From contig JBKPRZ010000475.1 of assembly GCA_046734815.1 (NCBI GenBank), positions 1 to 21,576 of the forward strand: a stretch of 21,576 bases of DNA, given 5' to 3'. Position numbers and translations under genes: made by a program. Source of the stretch: CAVYGB01 sp046734815. Its GTDB lineage: Bacteria > Myxococcota_A > Polyangia > Fen-1088. Position 1 is the first letter of the stretch. Each line of letters starts with the position of its first letter. Below, one piece after another: positions 1-6,321 of the stretch. A model generated the notes under the pieces. That model did no database searches. It was not told where the DNA came from and saw only the letters and a program-made list of their open reading frames with translations.

Positions 1-677
1 ATGCCCCACTTCCAGGGCACCCCCTCCTGCTGCATCACCATCGCGCCCGGCTCCAGGGTTCCGTAGACCAGGAACATGGCCAGCACCGCCATGCCCATGG
101 TCACCTCGTACGAAACCATCTGCGAGCTGGCGCGCAGCCCGCCCATCAGCGCCCACTTGTTGTAGGAGGCCCACCCGGCCAGGGTGGCCCCGTACACCGA
201 CAGCGAGGCGATGGCGAAGTAGAACAGGATGCCCACGTCCAGCCGGGCGATCTGCAGGTCGATCGGCTGCTGACACTGGCCGATCGGCACCGCCTCGGTC
301 AGGCGGCCCCAGCACAGCGGCGGGCCGAACGGCAAGATGGCCGCCACGATCAGGGCCGGCGCCAGCGCCAGGATGGGCGCCAGGGCGAACAGGAACTTGT
401 GCGCCTTGGGCGGCACGAAGTCTTCCTTGAACAGGAACTTCAGCGCGTCGGCCATGAAGTGGGTGATCCCCCACAGCTTCACCCGGCCGCCCGGGAGCAG
501 GTTGGCCCGGTTGGGCCCCAGGCGGTCCTGCATCATCGAGGACTGCCGGCGCTCGAGCCAGGTGAGGATCGAGGCGATGCCCGGGCCGATCACCAGCATC
601 AGGTAGACGACCTTGATGGTCGCCGCCACCGCCCGGAAGCCGGGCTGCCCGTAGGAGAACAGGTTCGACAGGTTCAT
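1..677 (-). CDS. nuoH: NADH-quinone oxidoreductase subunit H (5' part, cut by window edge)
   Basis: Membrane subunit of complex I that joins the peripheral arm to the membrane arm and forms much of the quinone chamber. The first 225 codons are present and the 3' end lies outside the window. Translation from the ATG at 677 shows a first membrane helix, then the conserved loop LERRQSSMMQDRLGPNRA (residues 41-58). Further on comes LRASSQMVSYEVTMG (181-195), a family signature in the quinone-facing region. The start lies 5 bases after the nuoG stop, so translation is probably coupled. The loop after the second helix (about residues 117-145) is longer than the short loop in E. coli NuoH and contains C122 and C135. 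By the usual NuoH topology that loop faces the periplasm. Identity is certain; the topology is known for the family, not shown here. Confidence 0.97.
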   Translation of the reverse strand, partial: MNLSNLFSYGQPGFRAVAATIKVVYLMLVIGPGIASILTWLERRQSSMMQDRLGPNRANLLPGGRVKLWGITHFMADALKFLFKEDFVPPKAHKFLFALAPILALAPALIVAAILPFGPPLCWGRLTEAVPIGQCQQPIDLQIARLDVGILFYFAIASLSVYGATLAGWASYNKWALMGGLRASSQMVSYEVTMGMAVLAMFLVYGTLEPGAMVMQQEGVPWKWG

Positions 678-682
678 GTCGC

Positions 683-2332
683 TCAGCCCCGCGTGTTCGC
701 GAACCGCAGCTGCACCGGCAACATCGGCCGGCCCCACTCCGCCCCCTTCATGAAGGCGTGTTTTTGCTGCGCCTCGAGGAAGACCTTCTTGGGCGACTCG
801 TAGTCGATCGCCGCCCCCAGCCGGTGGGCCAGGTGCGAGAGGATGTCCCAGCCCGGCAGGGCGTCACCGGCCGGCTCGATCGAGGGGCGCAGGCGCTGCA
901 CCCGCCCGGTGCGGTTGGTGACGGTGCCATCGACCTCCGACCACATCGCCAGCGGCAGCGCCACCTTGGCCGCGTCGACCAGCGACCCCTGGTGGCTGGT
1001 CAGCAGGATGGTCATGGGCAGGCGGTCGATGGGCAAGCCCGCGGCGGCGTCGGGCCCCACGCCGGCCTCGGGATGAAGCACGATCAGCCCGGCCAGGGCG
1101 CCGTCGTTCAGATCCCGCACCAGGTCGGCGACCGACTTCAGGCCCGGTCCGGCGATGGCCCGGGCCCCGGCCGTGTTCGGGTTCTTGTCGGCGCTGACCA
1201 GGATGTCGTCGGCCCAGCCCTCGGGCTTGGCCAGCAGGTACACGCGGCTGACCGCCAGGTGCTCGTAGGCCAGGCGGGCCAGCGCGTGCAGGTCCTCGTT
1301 GGTGGCCGCGGCGGAGAACACCACCCCCAGCCCCTGCGGCGACAGCTCGCGGGCGGCGGTGATCAGCTTGGCGGCGTCGTCCAGGGCGCGGTCCCAGTCC
1401 ACCGGCATGCCGCCCGACAGCGGGACTGCCAGGCGACCGGCCCCCACCGGCTTGTAAGTGAAGCGGCCCTCGTCGCACATCCAGTACTTGTTGACCGCCT
1501 CGTTCAGGCGGGGCACCAGCCGGTAGATCTTGTTGCGCGAGCTGTGCACCTCGGTGTTGCAGCCGGTCGCGCAACCGGTGCACACCGACGGCGTGCCGGT
1601 CAGCTCCCAGGCGCGCATGGCGAAGCGGAAGTCCTTGGAGGTCAACGCACCCACCGGACAGACGTCCACGGTGTTCAGCGAGTAGGGGTTGTCCAGGCGA
1701 CGGCCGGGGGCGGTGGTCAGCACCTCGTGGTCCCCGCGCTCGGCCATGGTCAGCTCGGGCTGCTTGGCCACCTCGTCACAGACCCGGATGCAGCGGGTGC
1801 ACAGAATGCACCGCTCCTGATCGAGGACGATGTGCTTGCCGATGTCGACGACCTTGGCCTTTTCGACCTTGATGCCGTCGTTGCGAGCGTACTTGGCGTC
1901 CCAGTCGAAGTAGTGCTTCTGCAGGGTGCACTCGCCCGCCTTGTCGCAGATCGGGCAATCGATGGGGTGGTTGAGCAGAGTGAACTCCAGCATCTGCCGC
2001 CGGATGTCCAGCACCCAGGGCGAGTTGGTCTTCACCTCCATCTTGTCGGCCACGGGCGTGTAGCAGGAGGGCACCGGCTTGGGCTGCCCCTTGACCTCGA
2101 CCAGGCACTGCCGGCAGACCGCCGGTGAGCTGAGCCCGGCGTGGTAGCAGAAGTAGGGCACGTTGCAGCCCACCTGGTTGCAGGCCTCGAGCAGGTTGGT
2201 GCCCTTGGGGAAGGTGTGGGCCCGCCCGTCGATGGTCACCGTGACCGTCTCGGGGGCGGTGGCCGGCGGGGGCGCCGGCGGCGGAGCCGTTTTGGGCGGG
2301 GCGCCGGAGGTCTCGGGCGGCGTTTCGGGCAT
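683..2332 (-). CDS. nuoG: NADH-quinone oxidoreductase subunit G, short form with N7 cluster motif
   Basis: Peripheral-arm iron-sulfur subunit of complex I that carries electrons from NuoF/NuoE towards NuoB. Visible in order: a Pro/Ala/Thr-rich N-terminal extension (1-28); a 2Fe-2S ferredoxin domain with C62, C73, C76, C90; the His/Cys 4Fe-4S site H122, C126, C129, C135; a second 4Fe-4S set C175, C178, C181 with distal C225; and C251-x2-C254-x3-C258-x27-C286. The last set matches the N7 cluster found only in some bacteria such as E. coli and Thermus. The remaining ~260 residues are a reduced molybdopterin-oxidoreductase-like domain ending in a GTVTNRTGRVQ segment. At 549 aa it is much shorter than E. 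coli NuoG (~900). Its ATG overlaps the nuoD stop (TGATG), indicating coupling. nuoE and nuoF, which usually precede it, are absent here. Confidence 0.97.
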   Translation of the reverse strand: MPETPPETSGAPPKTAPPPAPPPATAPETVTVTIDGRAHTFPKGTNLLEACNQVGCNVPYFCYHAGLSSPAVCRQCLVEVKGQPKPVPSCYTPVADKMEVKTNSPWVLDIRRQMLEFTLLNHPIDCPICDKAGECTLQKHYFDWDAKYARNDGIKVEKAKVVDIGKHIVLDQERCILCTRCIRVCDEVAKQPELTMAERGDHEVLTTAPGRRLDNPYSLNTVDVCPVGALTSKDFRFAMRAWELTGTPSVCTGCATGCNTEVHSSRNKIYRLVPRLNEAVNKYWMCDEGRFTYKPVGAGRLAVPLSGGMPVDWDRALDDAAKLITAARELSPQGLGVVFSAAATNEDLHALARLAYEHLAVSRVYLLAKPEGWADDILVSADKNPNTAGARAIAGPGLKSVADLVRDLNDGALAGLIVLHPEAGVGPDAAAGLPIDRLPMTILLTSHQGSLVDAAKVALPLAMWSEVDGTVTNRTGRVQRLRPSIEPAGDALPGWDILSHLAHRLGAAIDYESPKKVFLEAQQKHAFMKGAEWGRPMLPVQLRFANTRG

Positions 2333-3612
2333 CAGCGGTCACACTCCCCACCGATCATGTTGATCATGCCGAAGGTGGGGACCACATCGGCGATGAACAG
2401 ACCGATCAGCAGCTTGTTGAGGATCGCGGTGTTGGCGAAGCTGGGCGGGCGCACCCGACACTTCCAGGGGCGTCCGGTCCCGTCGGAGACGATGTAAAAG
2501 CCCAGCTCGCCGTTGCCCCCCTCGGTGAAGGAGTAGACCTCGCCGGCGGGCACGCGGATGCCGTCCATGATCAGCTTGAAGTGGGCGATCATCGCCTCGA
2601 TGCTGTTGTAGGTCTCGCGCTTGGTGGGCAGCACGATGCGCGGGTCGTTGATCACCGTGGGACCGTCGGGGATCTTGTCCAGCGCCTGCTCGACGATGCG
2701 CATCGACTGGTACATCTCCTCGACCCGCACGGCGAAGCGGTCGAAGTTGTCGCCCACCGAGCCGATGGGGACGTCGAAGTCGAAGCGGTCGTATACCAGG
2801 TAGGGGTGGTCCTTGCGGATGTCGTAGGCCACCCCGGCCGACCGGGCCATCGGACCGGTGATGCCGTACTGGGCGCAGTCGTCGCGGGTGATGATGCCGA
2901 TCCCGTCCATCCGATCGCGAAAGATCCGGTTGCGGGTCAGAAGCTTGTCCACCTCGGCCAGCACGGTCCGGCCGCGCTCGATCACGTCGCGCAGCTTCTC
3001 GCCCCAGCCGGCCGGCATGTCGCCGTTCACGCCGCCGATGCGCACGTAGCTGTGGGTCAGTCGGGCGCCGGAGATCTCCTCCAGCAGCTCCCAGAACCAC
3101 TCGCGCAGCTTCAGGTTGTAGAGAAAGGCGGTGAAGGATCCCAGCTCCATCGCCCCGGCGCCCAGGCAGGTCAGGTGATCGCAGATGCGCGACACCTCGC
3201 CCACGATCACCCGGATGAACTGGGCCCGCTCGGGGATCTTCTTGTCGATCTCCAGCAGCTTCTCGACCGCCATGGCGTAGCCGACGTTGTTGAGCATCGG
3301 CGAGACGTAGTTGAGACGGTCGGTGTAGGGAAAGATCTGGGTGTAGGTGGCGTACTCCGATTCCTTCTCGAAGCAGCGGTGCAGGTAGCCGACCTGCACG
3401 TCGGCGGAGACGATCTTCTCGCCCTCCACCTCCAGCACCATGCGCACGGTGCCGTGCATGGCCGGGTGCGAGGGCCCCATGTTCAGGGGCATCGACTCGG
3501 AGGGGAGCTCCGGCTCCTCGAGGTCCGCCGCATCCTTGATGCCGAGGACGACTCGGCGGGTCCCGGTGACGGTGGCCGGAACCCCGGTGTTCGGGCTGCT
3601 GGTGGTCGCCAT
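2332..3612 (-). CDS. nuoD: NADH-quinone oxidoreductase subunit D
   Basis: 49-kDa-type subunit of complex I, related to the large subunit of NiFe hydrogenases; with NuoB it forms the quinone-reduction site in the peripheral arm. The 426-aa protein has an N-terminal extension of about 40 residues. It then shows NMGPSHPAMHG (44-54) with the conserved H49 and H53, then GYLHRCFEK (75-83), PYTDRLNY and IGGVNGDMPAGW. The C-terminus ends in the expected GECDR-type tail (family usually GEVDR). The common THG of the quinone-site hairpin reads MHG here. The ATG at 3612 follows a GAAGGTG ribosome-binding site and lies 45 bases after nuoC. NuoC and NuoD are separate proteins, unlike the fused NuoCD of E. 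coli. Confidence 0.98.
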   Translation of the reverse strand: MATTSSPNTGVPATVTGTRRVVLGIKDAADLEEPELPSESMPLNMGPSHPAMHGTVRMVLEVEGEKIVSADVQVGYLHRCFEKESEYATYTQIFPYTDRLNYVSPMLNNVGYAMAVEKLLEIDKKIPERAQFIRVIVGEVSRICDHLTCLGAGAMELGSFTAFLYNLKLREWFWELLEEISGARLTHSYVRIGGVNGDMPAGWGEKLRDVIERGRTVLAEVDKLLTRNRIFRDRMDGIGIITRDDCAQYGITGPMARSAGVAYDIRKDHPYLVYDRFDFDVPIGSVGDNFDRFAVRVEEMYQSMRIVEQALDKIPDGPTVINDPRIVLPTKRETYNSIEAMIAHFKLIMDGIRVPAGEVYSFTEGGNGELGFYIVSDGTGRPWKCRVRPPSFANTAILNKLLIGLFIADVVPTFGMINMIGGECDR

Positions 3613-3657
3613 ATCAGTGCACCTTCGCGCGGCAGGGTCGCAGGCCGGCCGGTGGGA

Positions 3658-4152
3658 TCAATCCACCTTGCCCGGTTCCCGACGAACCAATGGCTGCCGC
3701 TTCTCCTTCGGGTAGTCCTTGCGCAGCGGATGCCCCACGAACTCGGGGTACATCAAGATCCGGCGCAGGTCGGGATGGCCCAGGAAGCGCACCCCATACA
3801 GATCGAAGGCCTCCCGTTCGAACCAGTCGGCGCCGGCCCAGATCGGGACCAGGGTCTCGAGGGTGGGATCCTCTTCCGGCACTCCGGCGTACAGCCGCAC
3901 CCGGTGCTTCCGGTCGAACGAATAAAGATGAAGGACCACGTCGAACCGCGGCTCGCGGCCGAAGCGATCGACGCAGGTCAGGTCCATGAAGACGTCCAGG
4001 TTCGTGGCCGAATCCTCCTTGAGGAAACGCGCCACCGCCGCCCAGGCGTCGGTGCGGATGCGGGCCCACTCGTTGCCGTGCTGCGATCCCGTCTCCAGGA
4101 TCTCGCCGCCGGTGAAGGCCTCCTTGAGCCGGTCGAGGATTATCTGAGCCAT
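3658..4152 (-). CDS. nuoC: NADH-quinone oxidoreductase subunit C
   Basis: 30-kDa-type subunit of the complex I peripheral arm, a structural partner of NuoD with no cofactor of its own. The 164-aa product has the family signature in its C-terminal half: DWFEREAFDLYGVRFLGHP followed by DLRRIL and a KDYP tail. Length is normal for an unfused bacterial NuoC. It starts 23 bases downstream of the nuoB stop, with an AGG-type ribosome-binding site just before the ATG, and lies between nuoB and nuoD in standard order. Confidence 0.97.
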   Translation of the reverse strand: MAQIILDRLKEAFTGGEILETGSQHGNEWARIRTDAWAAVARFLKEDSATNLDVFMDLTCVDRFGREPRFDVVLHLYSFDRKHRVRLYAGVPEEDPTLETLVPIWAGADWFEREAFDLYGVRFLGHPDLRRILMYPEFVGHPLRKDYPKEKRQPLVRREPGKVD

Positions 4153-4175
4153 GCCTGCCTGAAACTGCCGTGCCC

Positions 4176-4700
<525 letters not shown>

Positions 4701-4721
4701 GATCGTGTTCCTTGGGCCCGG

Positions 4722-5135
4722 CTACTCCCAGCCGACCGCCCGCTTGCGCCAGACATAGGCGAGCGCAACGACCAGCAGGCTCATGAAGACGAGCACGCCG
4801 CCGAGCCCGAAGAAGCTTACCCCGGCATGGCACACGCTGCCGGTGGCTGTGATCGAAAGGGGACCCTTGCAGGACAGCGCGCGGTAGTTGACCGCCCAGG
4901 GGTAGAGGAACGCCGCCTCGATGTCGAACACCAGAAACAGGATGGCAACCTGGTAGAACTTCACCGAGAAGCGCGCCCGCGGGCTGCCGATGACGTCCGA
5001 TCCGGCCTCGTAGGGGATCGCTTTGGCCTTGGTGGGGCGGCTGGGACCCAGGTACTTGGCCGCCAGGGTGAGCAGCAACGCCATTCCGACACCGGCGATG
5101 ATCGCGATCGTAGCTGCTAGATAGTCAGAGCTCAT
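4722..5135 (-). CDS. nuoA: NADH-quinone oxidoreductase subunit A with a two-cysteine loop
   Basis: Small three-helix membrane subunit of complex I near the quinone channel, first gene of the operon. The 137-aa protein (MSSDYLAATI start) has helix 1 (5-28), a loop with IPYEAGSDVIGSPRARF, helix 2 (FYQVAILFLVFDIEAAFLYP) and helix 3 (LVFMSLLVVALAYVW). The start at 5135 was chosen because AAGGG (5142-5146) is 6 bases upstream; the ATG at 5138 is only 3 bases away. An in-frame ATG at 5261 gives a hydrophilic 42-residue leader unlike any NuoA and lies upstream of the likely promoter. The helix 2-3 loop is expanded and holds C89 and C102; in complex I this loop faces the periplasm. Confidence 0.96.
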   Translation of the reverse strand: MSSDYLAATIAIIAGVGMALLLTLAAKYLGPSRPTKAKAIPYEAGSDVIGSPRARFSVKFYQVAILFLVFDIEAAFLYPWAVNYRALSCKGPLSITATGSVCHAGVSFFGLGGVLVFMSLLVVALAYVWRKRAVGWE

Positions 5136-5141
5136 CATCTG

Positions 5142-5146
5142 CCCTT
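5142..5146 (-). promoter_or_regulatory. nuoA: Ribosome-binding site deciding the nuoA start
   Basis: AAGGG on the minus strand lies 6 bases before the ATG at 5135 and 3 bases before the overlapping ATG at 5138. This favours 5135. Confidence 0.6.
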
Positions 5147-5157
5147 GGACGCCGGGA

Positions 5158-5186
5158 TTTATAGTGGTTGACCGGTCCCCCGTCAA
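5158..5186 (-). promoter_or_regulatory. Predicted sigma-70-type promoter of the nuo operon
   Basis: Read on the minus strand: TTGACG (5181-5186), a 17-base spacer and TATAAA (5158-5163). This is close to consensus in a very GC-rich background. Expected transcription start is near 5151, leaving a leader of about 16 bases before nuoA. Confidence 0.65.
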
Positions 5187-5254
5187 TTGCAATCCCCGCC
5201 ACGAACCCCCGGTGGAAGAAAGCGTTTCCGGCGGTTCTACCACTCCGGCGCAGA

Positions 5255-5283
5255 TTGACACCGGTCCATGCCATTCCTAAAAC
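5255..5283 (+). promoter_or_regulatory. Predicted promoter of the DsbA-like gene
   Basis: A perfect TTGACA (5255-5260), a 17-base spacer and TAAAAC (5278-5283). The expected transcription start, near 5290, lies downstream of the first ATG at 5268 and just upstream of the in-frame ATG at 5292. If real, this promoter implies the shorter protein and an almost leaderless mRNA. Confidence 0.45.
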
Positions 5284-6239
5284 TCTGCAGGATGCTCACC
5301 CCCCCGGTACGCGCTGCGTTTCTGCCGACGTTCTCCGTGAGCTTCGTCGGGAGCCTGGTCGCGGGCTTGATCGCGATCCTGACCAGCGCCCCTGCGTGCG
5401 CGAAGCGGTCGGCCGAGGTCCCGGCGCCGGCCAACGCCGCCCCGGCGGGTGGTGACAAGAAGGCCGAGGCGGCCGAGGACACCAGCCCGCCCCCGGGGGT
5501 CGATCTGACCAAGCTCGACGACTTCGAGCGCAAGGTCTTCTTCCGCGTCCTCAACAAGGAGTCCTCCGCCTGCGGCAAGGCCCAGAGCCTGATCCAGTCG
5601 GTCAAGACCGATCGCTCGTGCCGCAAGTCGCTGTACGCCGCCCGCTACGTGGCCCGACTGGTGGACAATGGCTTCACCGATTCGGAGATCAGCGAGTCCA
5701 TCGAGAAGCGCTTCCGCACCCCGAAGAGGGCGCTGGACCTGTCGGACTGCCCCATCAAGGGCCCCTCCGGCGCACCCGTCACCATCGTCGAGTTCGTCGA
5801 CTACGAGTGCCCGCACTGCAAGCGGGTGCAGCCGGTGCTGCGCCAGATCATGGACGAGTATCCCGAGGAGGTGAAGGTGGTGTTCAAGCACTACCCCCTC
5901 GGCTCGCACACCAACGCCCGGGCCGCGGCCGAGGCGGCGGTGGCGGCCAACCGGCAGGGGAAGTTCTGGGCCTACAACGACAAGCTGTGGGCCAACGCCG
6001 ACAACCTGACACCCGCGCTGCTGGAGCAGCTGGCCAAGGAGTCCGGCCTCGACGTCGGCAAGTGGCGCACCGACTTCGAATCGGACGCGGTCAAGGCCCG
6101 GGTGCAGAAGGACCGCGACGAGGGGCAGGCGCTGGGGATCGCCTCCACGCCGACGATCTACATCAACGGCCGTCAGTTCAGCGACAACCGGGACGCCGAG
6201 AGCCTGCGCGACTGGATCAACGAAGAGCTGAACCGCTGA
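5268..6239 (+). CDS. Secreted DsbA-family thiol-disulfide oxidoreductase with CcmH-like N-terminal module
   Basis: Predicted periplasmic thioredoxin-fold protein. A signal sequence (hydrophobic about 16-41, possible cleavage near APACA) precedes a Pro/Ala/Lys linker (46-78). Residues ~84-150 form a helical module with C102 and C118 and a VARLVDNGFTDSEISESIEKRF segment that resembles the helical domain of CcmH. The DsbA-like domain (155-323) has the active site C181-P-H-C184 after VEFVDYE and the cis-proline P295 in STPTIYING. C161 lies just before the domain. Together these support disulfide formation or exchange on exported proteins; the direction of the reaction is not known. The start is uncertain: ATG 5268 has no clear ribosome-binding site, and ATG 5292 fits the upstream promoter better. 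It is divergent from nuoA and lies 71 bases before the barrel gene. Confidence 0.88.
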   Translation: MPFLKLCRMLTPPVRAAFLPTFSVSFVGSLVAGLIAILTSAPACAKRSAEVPAPANAAPAGGDKKAEAAEDTSPPPGVDLTKLDDFERKVFFRVLNKESSACGKAQSLIQSVKTDRSCRKSLYAARYVARLVDNGFTDSEISESIEKRFRTPKRALDLSDCPIKGPSGAPVTIVEFVDYECPHCKRVQPVLRQIMDEYPEEVKVVFKHYPLGSHTNARAAAEAAVAANRQGKFWAYNDKLWANADNLTPALLEQLAKESGLDVGKWRTDFESDAVKARVQKDRDEGQALGIASTPTIYINGRQFSDNRDAESLRDWINEELNR

Positions 6240-6294
6240 CCGGTCCCGTCGCGGTCCCCGAACCGTGACCTGCTCAAGTCGCACGCCCGGAGGG

Positions 6295-6321
6295 CCGATC
6301 GCGATCGCTGATGGCGATCGG
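6295..6321 (+). repeat. Inverted repeat spanning the start codon of the barrel gene
   Basis: CCGATCGC (6295-6302) and GCGATCGG (6314-6321) are perfect inverted copies around an 11-base loop that contains the proposed ATG at 6311. The left arm overlaps a GCGATCGC palindrome (6301-6308). A GGAGGG sequence (6289-6294) lies 16 bases before the ATG, too far for ordinary spacing unless the hairpin shortens it. Confidence 0.45.

Noticed and set aside
5136..5261. A longer NuoA starting at 5261
   Set aside because: It adds a 42-residue hydrophilic leader foreign to NuoA and starts upstream of the predicted promoter.
5385..5402. A lipobox at C44 of the DsbA-like protein
   Set aside because: The sequence before the cysteine (APAC) has proline at -2 and lacks the usual Leu/Ala pattern. 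Ordinary signal peptidase cleavage fits better.
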